Below, piece after piece: positions 9,033-16,093 of a stretch of DNA of 64,000 bases. The stretch's first letter is position 1. Every line of letters begins with the position of its first letter. Position numbers and translations under genes: made by a program. The stretch comes from Chitinophaga pollutisoli (GTDB lineage: Bacteria; Bacteroidota; Bacteroidia; Chitinophagales; Chitinophagaceae). The stretch covers positions 2,728,001 through 2,792,000 of the forward strand of contig NZ_CP149822.1 in the NCBI RefSeq assembly GCF_038396755.1, read 5' to 3'. The notes beneath the pieces are model-generated. The model saw only the letters and a program-made list of their open reading frames with translations. It ran no database searches and was not told the DNA's origin.

Positions 9033-10361
9033 ATGATCACCAAAAGACTGCAACAGCCCTCGGGACTTCTCTTCATTGCCTGGTGCCTGCTGGCCTCCTT
9101 CGGCACTTATTTTTGCATGTACGCTTTCCGCAAGCCCTTCAACACCGGGCTTTACGAGGGTCTGAGCCTTTTTGGCCTGGGATACAAAACCGTGCTCATC
9201 ATCGCACAGGTGCTGGGGTACATGGTTTCCAAATTCGCGGGCATCAAGATTATTTCGGAACTGCGGCCCGGCCAGCGCATCCGGCTGGTGGCGGGGCTCA
9301 TCCTGTTTGCGCTAGCTTCATTGCTAGGGTTCGCGCTGGTTCCCTATCCATACAATTTCATTTTTCTATTCCTGAACGGCCTGCCGCTGGGAATGGTTTG
9401 GGGCGTGATATTCAGTTTTCTGGAAGGGCGGCGCTTTACGGAAATCCTGGCGATGGGGCTCAGCATTTCCATCATAGCGGCATCCGGTATTCTTAAAACC
9501 ATTTACCTGGAGATCCACACCCTTTTCCCGGCAATCTCTGAATTCTGGATGCCCTTCGTCATAGGGGTCCTCTTCCTGCCGCTGACCTGCCTTTTTATCT
9601 GGATGCTGTCCGTCATACCCGCGCCCGGCGAAACCGACAAGCTCCTCCGGGCGGAACGCGCGCCCATGACGCCGGCGGACAAAAACGCCATCATACGGAA
9701 CTTCTGGCCGGGGCTGCTTTGCATCCTGCTGATATACTGCCTGCTCACAACGCTTCGCGATTTCCGCGACAATTTCAGCGTGGAAATCTGGAACGAGATC
9801 GGCGGCAATCACTGGAACAGCGGCATCCTCGCGCAAACGGAGCTTATCAGCACAGTGATCGTGGTGGCATGCGTTTCGTCGCTGTCGCTCATCCGCAACA
9901 ATATCCGCGGGCTTTGGGCTACGAAGGGGCTGATCGCGGTCGGCATCGTTATGACAGGTGCCAGCACGGTGCTTTTCCACCGCCACGCCATCAGTTCTTA
10001 CAGCTGGATGCTGAGCCTGGGCACAGGGCTTTTCCTCGCCTATATTCCTATCCAGGTGGCGCTGTTCGAAAGGCTGATCGCTTTGTTTAAAATGAAAGCC
10101 AATGCGGGGTTTTTCGTGTACGGCTGCGATGCCATCGGATACCTGGGGAGCGTGGGGCTTTTATTATACCGCGAATTTTTCATGAAAGATCTCCGCTGGA
10201 GCCGCGTGCTGATGCAATTCAGTTACCTGCTCTGCTTCGCCTGTCTTGCCTTGCTCATTACTGCTTTCGTATACTTCAACCGCAAACATGGCATCCGCAA
10301 GCTGTGGGAAAAACCTGAGCCTTCGGCGCCCAAACTGCACAACTTTACAATACATTTATGA
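9033..10361 (+). CDS. DUF5690 membrane protein, candidate OPA-like 2-AEP/phosphonate transporter
   Basis: A 442-residue protein with about 12 hydrophobic segments and an MFS-like layout. The end of the first helix reads YFCMYAFRKPFNTGLYEG (Arg33). By eye this lines up with E. coli GlpT YYLVRKNFALAMPYL, whose Arg45 binds phosphate. The stretch GYMVSKFAGIKI (62-73) matches GlpT's following SKF motif. The seventh helix carries LLTTLRDFRDNF (Arg242, Arg245) where GlpT has Arg269 in VYLLRYGILDW. I infer an organophosphate-antiporter-like carrier that brings 2-AEP across the inner membrane. Its stop overlaps the phnW start (ATGA at 10358), indicating translational coupling. DUF5690 has no assigned function that I know of, and the GlpT comparison was made from memory. 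Confidence 0.8.
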   Translation: MITKRLQQPSGLLFIAWCLLASFGTYFCMYAFRKPFNTGLYEGLSLFGLGYKTVLIIAQVLGYMVSKFAGIKIISELRPGQRIRLVAGLILFALASLLGFALVPYPYNFIFLFLNGLPLGMVWGVIFSFLEGRRFTEILAMGLSISIIAASGILKTIYLEIHTLFPAISEFWMPFVIGVLFLPLTCLFIWMLSVIPAPGETDKLLRAERAPMTPADKNAIIRNFWPGLLCILLIYCLLTTLRDFRDNFSVEIWNEIGGNHWNSGILAQTELISTVIVVACVSSLSLIRNNIRGLWATKGLIAVGIVMTGASTVLFHRHAISSYSWMLSLGTGLFLAYIPIQVALFERLIALFKMKANAGFFVYGCDAIGYLGSVGLLLYREFFMKDLRWSRVLMQFSYLLCFACLALLITAFVYFNRKHGIRKLWEKPEPSAPKLHNFTIHL

Positions 10362-11461
10362 AGAAACTGTTATTCACGCCCGGACCGCTCTCTACTTCGC
10401 AAACCGTAAAAGCCGCCGCCATGGAAGATATAGGCTCGCGAGACGCGCTTTTCGTTGATGCGGTGAAACAGATCCGCGAAGAACTGCTCACGTTGGGGCA
10501 AGTGTCAAAAGAAGAAGGATATGAAACCGTGCTGATGCAGGGTTCCGGCACATTCGGCGTAGAAAGCGTGATCAGCAGTGTTATTGGCGAAAATGACCAT
10601 CTTTTGGTATTAAGCAACGGAGCGTATGGCGAGCGCATCGTCAAAATGTGTTCCATCCACAAGCTCCCTCACACCATATTACGTTTCGAGGAAGATGAAA
10701 TAACAGACCCCGCGGCCGTGCGCCATTTACTGGAGCAACAGCCCCACATCACGCATGTAGCCTGCATCCACAGCGAAACTACCACTGGACTTTTCAATCC
10801 TATCGAAGCCATCGGCGCGATCTGCGCGGAGCTTGGCAAAACATTCATCGTGGATGCCATGAGCAGCTTCGGCGGCGTTGCGCTCGACATCCGCAAGGCG
10901 CATATCCAATATCTCGTTTCTTCTTCCAACAAGTGCATTGAAGGCATTCCCGGATTCGCGTTCATTATCGCGGAGAAGCAGGCGTTGCTGACAACAAAAG
11001 GTCAGGCGCGCAGCCTCAGCCTCGATTTGTACGAGCAATGGCAGGGCCTCGAAGCCAACGGGCAATTTCGTTTCACACCGCCCACGCTCAGCATCATGGC
11101 GTTTCGCCAGGCGCTGCAGGAGCTCCGGGAAGAAGGTGGCATCCCCGCCCGCGAGGCTCGCTACCGCAAAAACAAAGCAACGCTGGACAAGGGCATGGAA
11201 GCCCTCGGATTCAAACAATACCTGCGGCCAGAGATACAGGGGCACATCATTACGTCGTTCCTCTACCCCAACGATCCCTCCTTCCATTTCGAACAATTCT
11301 ACCAGCAACTCAGCGACCGCAACTTCGTGATCTATCCCGGCAAACTGAGCAAAACCAACGCTTTCCGTATCGGCAACATCGGTCAGATCTTCCCCGCCGA
11401 CGTGGCGGCGCTCGTGCAAGCGATCAGCGAGATCATGCAAAAGCAAACTGCTCACGCCTGA
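10358..11461 (+). CDS. phnW: 2-aminoethylphosphonate--pyruvate transaminase PhnW
   Basis: A 367-residue class V aminotransferase. It converts 2-AEP plus pyruvate to phosphonoacetaldehyde plus alanine. Family marks: TPGPLSTS at the N-terminus, GSGTFGVES in the cofactor phosphate region (62-70), the Asp-containing VDAMSSFGG (165-173), and the PLP lysine Lys192 in SSSNKCIEGIPG. Length and motif order match PhnW of the TIGR02326/TIGR03301 type rather than serine-glyoxylate transaminase. It overlaps the DUF5690 stop by 4 bp and ends 28 bp before a terminator. PhnY and PhnA converge on it from the right, completing the oxidative 2-AEP route. Confidence 0.93.
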   Translation: MKKLLFTPGPLSTSQTVKAAAMEDIGSRDALFVDAVKQIREELLTLGQVSKEEGYETVLMQGSGTFGVESVISSVIGENDHLLVLSNGAYGERIVKMCSIHKLPHTILRFEEDEITDPAAVRHLLEQQPHITHVACIHSETTTGLFNPIEAIGAICAELGKTFIVDAMSSFGGVALDIRKAHIQYLVSSSNKCIEGIPGFAFIIAEKQALLTTKGQARSLSLDLYEQWQGLEANGQFRFTPPTLSIMAFRQALQELREEGGIPAREARYRKNKATLDKGMEALGFKQYLRPEIQGHIITSFLYPNDPSFHFEQFYQQLSDRNFVIYPGKLSKTNAFRIGNIGQIFPADVAALVQAISEIMQKQTAHA

Positions 11462-11488
11462 TGCCTTTCCAATAACACAACTACACCG

Positions 11489-11517
11489 GCGCACCCGTAA
11501 AACGGTGCGCTTTCTTT
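11489..11517 (+). terminator. Terminator after phnW
   Basis: GCGCACC (11489-11495) pairs with GGTGCGC (11504-11510), followed by TTTCTTT. It ends the rightward DUF5690-phnW transcript. Confidence 0.7.
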
Positions 11518-11531
11518 GCGCCGTTTCCTTT

Positions 11532-11562
11532 AAAAAAAGCGGCCACGGAAATCCGCGGCCGC
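11532..11562 (-). terminator. Terminator after phnY
   Basis: GCGGCC-A-CGGA (11539-11549) pairs with TCCG-C-GGCCGC (11552-11562). The seven A residues at 11532-11538 become the T-tract on the minus strand. It ends the leftward phnA-phnY transcript, back to back with the phnW terminator. Confidence 0.8.
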
Positions 11563-11588
11563 TGCATACAAACGTCTAAAGAGCGCCC

Positions 11589-13031
11589 CTACCAGGGCAG
11601 GGAAAATGTTTTCACATAGGTGAAGCACTTCATGGCTTCGATCACACCTTCTTTGATGCCCAACCCTGAATCTTTGATGCCGCCGAAGGGCGAGCTTTCG
11701 ATCCGGTAACCCGGCACTTCGTTGATGTTGACCGTTCCCATCCGCAGGTTTTTCACTGCGTAGAGTGCCTTCTCCATGTCTTTTGTAACGATACCGGAGG
11801 AAAGACCGTAGGCCGTGCTGTTCGCCAGTTGCACCGCGTCTTCCAGGTCCCTGACCTTTATCACGGGCGCCAGGGGGCCGAAGGATTCCTGCACCACCAT
11901 TTGCGCGTTGCGGGGAACGTCGGTGATAACGGTCGGCTCCAGCAAAGCACCATTGCGGCGGCCGCCGATGCGCACTTTCGCGCCCTGGGCTACGGCTTTC
12001 GCCACGACGTCTTCTAGATATTTTGCCGCTGGCTCGTCGATTACCGTGCCTACGCGGGTTTCCGGCAGATGGGGATCTCCGGCCAGGTATTCTTTCGTTT
12101 TCTCGATCAGTTTTTCCACGAACTGGTTATGGATGCTTTCCTGCACGAGGATGCGCTTCACCGCCGTGCAACGCTGCCCGGAATTGCGATACGACCCTTC
12201 GGCCGCCAATGTTACCGCCAGGTCCATGTCCGCATCTTCCAGCACGATCAGCGGATCGTTGCCACCCAGCTCAAGGATCACTTTCTTGTACCCGGCCTGT
12301 TTTGCAATATGTTTACCCACCGCCACGCTGCCTGTAAACGACACCAGTTCCACGCGCGGGTCCGTCACCAACACTTCCGCCACTTCGGCCGTGGGGCCTA
12401 GCAGTACGCTCAGCATGGCCGGCGGCAATCCCGCTTCATACAACAACTCTACCAACCGGATGGCGGTGAGCGGCGTTTTTTCCGAAGGTTTCAGGATAAC
12501 GGGCGTTCCGGTAGCGATGGCCGGCGCGATCTTGTGCGCCACCTGGTTCAGCGGGTGGTTGAATGGCGTTATCGCCACGGCGAGCGTCAGCGGCTCGCGG
12601 GTGGTGAAGATCTTGCGGGCCTTGCCCTGCGGGGAAATGTCGCAGGAAAAGATCTGGCCGTCGTCTTTCAGCGATTCCAGCGCCGCAAAATGCAGCACGT
12701 CGCGCGCGCGGCCTACTTCGTAACGCGCTTCGCGGATGGCAAGCCCAGACTCGGAAGTGATCAGCCGCGCAAATTCCTCTTTCCTTTCTTCCAGCAATTG
12801 CCGCGCTTTATCGAGCACCGCAAAGCGCTCGTAACGGGTCTGCCGCACCCCGGCCGAAAGCCCCGCCGCAATGGCTGCGTCAGTATCCCGGCGCGACGCG
12901 AGCGCCACGGTGCCGGCCAGCCGGCCGTCGTACGGACTACGGACTTCCAGCACCTGCGCAGCATGAACGGGCTGCCCGGCGATGTATCCGGTTAGTGAAA
13001 GGGTAGCCTCTGGGGCGATGGTATTTGACAT
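11589..13031 (-). CDS. phnY: Phosphonoacetaldehyde dehydrogenase PhnY (ALDH superfamily)
   Basis: A 480-residue NAD(P)-dependent aldehyde dehydrogenase with the general-base Glu254 in ILELGGNDP and the nucleophile Cys288 in NSGQRCTA. The cofactor-binding segment VAITPFNHPLNQVAHKIAPA and SFTGSVAVGK are intact. ALDH family membership is certain. The specific substrate is inferred from context: it lies 6 bp after a phosphonoacetate hydrolase gene on the same strand and opposite phnW, the arrangement known from PhnW-PhnY-PhnA pathways such as that of Sinorhizobium meliloti. It would oxidise phosphonoacetaldehyde to phosphonoacetate. The closest alternative is a succinate-semialdehyde-type dehydrogenase, which the neighbours make unlikely. 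Confidence 0.88.
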   Translation of the reverse strand: MSNTIAPEATLSLTGYIAGQPVHAAQVLEVRSPYDGRLAGTVALASRRDTDAAIAAGLSAGVRQTRYERFAVLDKARQLLEERKEEFARLITSESGLAIREARYEVGRARDVLHFAALESLKDDGQIFSCDISPQGKARKIFTTREPLTLAVAITPFNHPLNQVAHKIAPAIATGTPVILKPSEKTPLTAIRLVELLYEAGLPPAMLSVLLGPTAEVAEVLVTDPRVELVSFTGSVAVGKHIAKQAGYKKVILELGGNDPLIVLEDADMDLAVTLAAEGSYRNSGQRCTAVKRILVQESIHNQFVEKLIEKTKEYLAGDPHLPETRVGTVIDEPAAKYLEDVVAKAVAQGAKVRIGGRRNGALLEPTVITDVPRNAQMVVQESFGPLAPVIKVRDLEDAVQLANSTAYGLSSGIVTKDMEKALYAVKNLRMGTVNINEVPGYRIESSPFGGIKDSGLGIKEGVIEAMKCFTYVKTFSLPW

Positions 13032-13037
13032 ATAATA

Positions 13038-14282
13038 TCAGTTGAGCGTTGTACCGTTAACGGTAAAATCGAATACGTCGAAATTGCGGGGGTCGCCACC
13101 GGCTTTGCTGCGGTAGGCGGGGGTGAGAGGGTGAGAGATGAGCAGCGGCACCATTTCTTCGTAACGGCCGCCGTGCGAGCGAAGTCCGGAATCGAGGGCG
13201 GAAAGATCGTGGTGCGCGGGGGTACGGCCCACCACTACGTCGCGGGCAGAGAGCACCACGAGGTCGGCGATACGGTCTGCCGGTTGTTCCAGCAGGCGAA
13301 CGGCCATCTCGCGGTTATGCACTTCCGTGATGCCGGGTTGCGCCTGGAGCCACGCCGCCACTTCCGTTTCACTGACGTTTTCCGGAAGGTGGACGGCCAC
13401 GTAGGAACCGAGGGCGCCGTGGTGTTTCACATACGGGTCGGTGATGGGGCAGATTACACGGAAGCCTTCGCCGAATTGCTTTGTGAGCATCGTTTCCACA
13501 TACAGCACGTTGGGCGTGCCGTCGGCCTTTTGCTTGGCATTCATGCCATGGTCGGCTGTTGCGCCAATTACAGCGCCTGCCGCCAGGAGCCTGCCTAGCT
13601 CATGGTCGATGGCTTCGTAGAAGGCCAGCGATGGACCGTCTTCCGGGGCGAACGTATGTTGCATATAGTCGGTGAGCGAAAGGTAGAGGAAGTCGGCCAT
13701 TCCCTTTTCGATAAGGGCTACGCCGGCGCGCAGCACGAAAAGGCTGGCGTCTGCGCTGTAGATCGCGGGGGTGGGGAGGCCGAGCACGGTTTCGACATTG
13801 CCGATGCCGTGGGTGGCTTCCTGGGCCTGGTTGGCTTTTTCAGCCGAAAAGGCGATGCCGGTCATTTTATGGCTGAGGATGTCGCGCAGCTTCTCTTTGG
13901 CCGTCACTACGGCCACTTTGCGGCCTGCGTTGGCTGCGGCGGCGAGGATGGTTTCCGACCGGAGGTATTCGGCGGAATTCATCATCACTTCCGCCTGTCG
14001 GTCGGTATCGAAAAAGAAGTTCCCGCAGATGCCATGCACGGCCGGCGTAACACCGGTTACGATGGAGGAGTTATTCACGTTGGTGAAGGACGGCAGCGCC
14101 CCGCGGACCATGCCCCGGTAACCAGACAAAGTCATTTTTTTGAGGTTCGGCATGCGGTCGTGCGCAAGGGTAATATCCAGGTATTCGTCGGCCGAGCCGT
14201 CGAGGCAGATAACAACAACCGGCTGGGCGGGAGGTGTGTAGGTTTTGCCGTTTACGGTGAAGGAGCGGGTAGAGATTGACAT
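13038..14282 (-). CDS. phnA: Phosphonoacetate hydrolase PhnA
   Basis: A 414-residue alkaline-phosphatase-superfamily enzyme that cleaves the C-P bond of phosphonoacetate to acetate and phosphate with two zinc ions. Visible active-site parts are Asp28 in VICLDGSADEYL, the Thr67 nucleophile in PSFTNVNNSSIVTG, the ATADHGMN metal motif, and the late GRTPAHHDL and LRSHGG histidines. These correspond to D29 and T68 of the S. meliloti enzyme with a one-residue shift. I start at ATG 14282 (MSISTRSF), which gives the expected N-terminus. An upstream in-frame ATG at 14336 would add 18 atypical residues. It is the first gene of the leftward phnA-phnY operon, with only 6 bp between them. Confidence 0.92.
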   Translation of the reverse strand: MSISTRSFTVNGKTYTPPAQPVVVICLDGSADEYLDITLAHDRMPNLKKMTLSGYRGMVRGALPSFTNVNNSSIVTGVTPAVHGICGNFFFDTDRQAEVMMNSAEYLRSETILAAAANAGRKVAVVTAKEKLRDILSHKMTGIAFSAEKANQAQEATHGIGNVETVLGLPTPAIYSADASLFVLRAGVALIEKGMADFLYLSLTDYMQHTFAPEDGPSLAFYEAIDHELGRLLAAGAVIGATADHGMNAKQKADGTPNVLYVETMLTKQFGEGFRVICPITDPYVKHHGALGSYVAVHLPENVSETEVAAWLQAQPGITEVHNREMAVRLLEQPADRIADLVVLSARDVVVGRTPAHHDLSALDSGLRSHGGRYEEMVPLLISHPLTPAYRSKAGGDPRNFDVFDFTVNGTTLN

Positions 14283-14383
14283 ATGACTGAGTTTATAAAT
14301 GCTAACTTTTGAGTAGTAAAAGTAAACATTTTTCACAAAGTCATTTGTTAATTTTTAAAGAAAATTTTAAAGTCAACGGGGGA

Positions 14384-14968
14384 TTATTTTTCGTTTTCCT
14401 GGAAGAAGTAGACTACGAGGAGCAGGGCGGTATCGTCGCCGATATTGGAGGGTTTGTGGCCGAGGCGGCCATCGAAAAAGATGGAATCGCCGGATTCGAG
14501 GATGTATTTTTCGTTATTGATGAGGTATTCCACTGTTCCCTGGATCACGTATTTATATTCATACGCATCGGTTTTGACGATTTGGTTGCGCCGGGCGCCG
14601 GGTTTCAGTTCAAGCAGGACGATATCGGTGGGGCCGCCTTTGATGTTGCGGGTAAGGACTCTCTTATAGAAAAATCCCTTGGCGTTCTCCTTTTCGAAAC
14701 CCTGGTATTGATCTTTCTTAATTATAAGCACTTTGGCGGCTTGTTTGTTCTGGTTGATATCGTTGAAGAACTCGTTCATATCCAGGTTGAGGGCGCGGAT
14801 GATGTTGACAAGCACGAGCAGGGAAGGTACCGTACGGTTGTTTTCGATCTGGGAGATGAGGCCCTTGCTCACGTCGGCCTTGTCGGCCAGTTCCTGCACC
14901 GTGATGCCTTTTGATTTCCGCTTCTCCTTGATTTTATTGCTGATCTGAATGATGATATCTTCCTGCAT
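14384..14968 (-). CDS. XRE-cupin transcriptional regulator, probable phosphonate-locus regulator
   Basis: A 194-residue protein with an N-terminal Cro/C1-type helix-turn-helix (about residues 8-65, with ELADKADVSKGLISQIENNR) and a C-terminal cupin (about 100-190, including YKYVIQGTVEYLIN and ESGDSIFFDGRLGHKPSN). This two-domain layout is common in regulators that sense small carboxylates or amines through the cupin barrel. It lies 101 bp upstream of phnA on the same strand, so I infer it controls the phosphonate genes and that 2-AEP or a pathway intermediate is its effector. It could act on the two spacers at 8732-9032 and 14283-14383. The effector is not readable from the sequence. Confidence 0.85.
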   Translation of the reverse strand: MQEDIIIQISNKIKEKRKSKGITVQELADKADVSKGLISQIENNRTVPSLLVLVNIIRALNLDMNEFFNDINQNKQAAKVLIIKKDQYQGFEKENAKGFFYKRVLTRNIKGGPTDIVLLELKPGARRNQIVKTDAYEYKYVIQGTVEYLINNEKYILESGDSIFFDGRLGHKPSNIGDDTALLLVVYFFQENEK

Positions 14969-15062
14969 ACCCTGACTTTTTACCTGGATGAATTTCGCTG
15001 ATTTAGCGCGTTATTCCCGCCAAATTAGCTATTTTAAGGCAATATCCCGTGATAGAAAACCT

Positions 15063-15070
15063 TACTTTTG
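15063..15070 (+). promoter_or_regulatory. Bacteroidota -7 element before the MarC-family gene
   Basis: TACTTTTG fits TAnnTTTG and ends 15 bp before the chosen ATG at 15086, giving a short leader. This position also argues against using the TTG at 15068 as the start codon. Confidence 0.5.
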
Positions 15071-15085
15071 CCAAAATTTCATCAT

Positions 15086-15658
15086 ATGTTCAGTATCGAC
15101 CAAATCGTTACCGTCAGCTTTACCCTTTTTGCTGTGATCGACATCCTGGGGTCTATCCCGGTTTTGTTGTCGTTGAAGGAGAAAATCGGCGAGATCAATG
15201 CGGTGAAGGCCACATTGGCTTCGGGCATATTAATGGTGGCGTTCCTGCTAGGCGGCAAGGCGTTCCTGAACCTGATGAGCGTGGACCTGCAATCCTTTGC
15301 GGTGGCAGGTTCTATCGTGATTTTCATTATCGGCCTGGAAATGATCCTGGGGATTGAATTTTTCAAGAGCAGCGACCAGGACACCAAGACCGGGAGCCTC
15401 GTCCCCATTGCGTTTCCGTTGATCGCGGGGTCGGGGACGCTCACTACCATCATGTCACTGAAAGCCGACTTCGGCGATTACAACATCCTGGCGGGCATCG
15501 TGGTGAACCTGATCATCATCTACGTGGTGCTGCGGTCGCTGAGCTACATCGAGCGGATTTTAGGGAAAGCCGGGCTGATGGTGCTGCGCAAGTTCTTCGG
15601 CGTGATCCTGTTGGCTATTGCGGTGCGCATTTTCAAGAGCAACATCGGCACTTTATAA
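15086..15658 (+). CDS. MarC-family integral membrane protein
   Basis: A 190-residue protein with six hydrophobic segments, including FTLFAVIDILGSIPVLL at the N-terminus, FAVAGSIVIFIIGLEMILG, and the conserved-looking PIAFPLIAGSGTLTTIMSL. This matches the MarC/UPF0056 family. Despite its name the family is not an established antibiotic-resistance factor, and its substrate is unknown. The ATG at 15086 (MFSIDQIV) is preferred because a TTG six codons upstream would fall in the promoter element. It is divergent from the XRE-cupin gene and monocistronic, with tRNA-Arg starting 54 bp after its stop. Confidence 0.88.
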   Translation: MFSIDQIVTVSFTLFAVIDILGSIPVLLSLKEKIGEINAVKATLASGILMVAFLLGGKAFLNLMSVDLQSFAVAGSIVIFIIGLEMILGIEFFKSSDQDTKTGSLVPIAFPLIAGSGTLTTIMSLKADFGDYNILAGIVVNLIIIYVVLRSLSYIERILGKAGLMVLRKFFGVILLAIAVRIFKSNIGTL

Positions 15659-15712
15659 AATTCTTCCTAAATATTCATTTTTCCATTACATTTGCATTCC
15701 TTCAAAAGTACT

Positions 15713-15787
15713 GGCCTCGTAGTACAATGGATAGTATAAGAGTTTCCGAAGCTCCAGATACAGGTTCGATTCCTGTCGAGGCTACCA
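15713..15787 (+). tRNA. tRNA-Arg (anticodon CCG)
   Basis: A cloverleaf folds with acceptor GGCCTCG/CGAGGCT (G-U at the first pair), D-stem GTAC/GTAT, anticodon loop TTCCGAA, T-arm ACAGG-TTCGATT-CCTGT, discriminator A and an encoded CCA at 15785-15787. The anticodon CCG reads CGG arginine codons. The anticodon stem has one A-C mismatch at its base and one G-U pair. A terminator follows within 10 bp. Confidence 0.93.
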
Positions 15788-15793
15788 CCAGAT

Positions 15794-15836
15794 ACCCGCA
15801 AACAAGCTTTTACCAGCGTTTGCGGGTTTTTCTTTT
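15794..15836 (+). terminator. Terminator after tRNA-Arg
   Basis: ACCCGCAAAC (15794-15803) pairs perfectly with GTTTGCGGGT (15818-15827), followed by TTTTCTTTTT. Confidence 0.9.
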
Positions 15837-15840
15837 TAAG

Positions 15841-15957
15841 CGGTGGTCACTTTCGTGGTCAGATTTTAGGGGATCTTCCGGATGCAGTCGAATTGGCGTC
15901 TTGCCCAGTCAGACCGCAGGATCTTTTCCCCACCATATTCCCGTCTGGCCCACGGCG
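15841..15957. other. Unexplained spacer downstream of tRNA-Arg
   Basis: About 117 bp between the tRNA terminator and the next terminator. I see no complete gene, and no integrase or repeat of the tRNA 3' end. It may be the remnant of an integrated element or simple spacer. Confidence 0.4.
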
Positions 15958-15996
15958 TAAAAAAGGAACTCCCTGCCATCCGGGGAGTCCCTTTTT
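15958..15996. terminator. Bidirectional terminator
   Basis: GGA(A)CTCCC (15965-15973, one bulged A) pairs with GGGAGTCC (15983-15990). An A-run lies on its left and a T-run on its right. Confidence 0.75.
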
Positions 15997-16030
15997 CGTG
16001 TATCGCTGCCGTTCGCTGGTGGCAGACATA

Positions 16031-16066
16031 AAAGAAAAACGGCGCCTGCTCTGCAACAGGCGCCGT
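16031..16066 (-). terminator. Terminator after the second susD
   Basis: ACGGCGCCTG (16039-16048) pairs perfectly with CAGGCGCCGT (16057-16066). The A-rich stretch at 16031-16038 gives the T-tract on the minus strand. It lies 28 bp past the susD stop. Confidence 0.88.
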
Positions 16067-16093
16067 CGGGTTATGACAAAGGAAAATATAGGC

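Noticed and set aside
10358..14282. PhnX (phosphonatase) route for 2-AEP
   Set aside because: No HAD-type phosphonoacetaldehyde hydrolase is present. The aldehyde dehydrogenase and alkaline-phosphatase-fold hydrolase define the PhnY/PhnA route instead.
15713..16066. Integrated prophage or genomic island at tRNA-Arg
   Set aside because: No integrase, no duplicated tRNA 3' end and no phage genes downstream. The following SusCD pair is ordinary.
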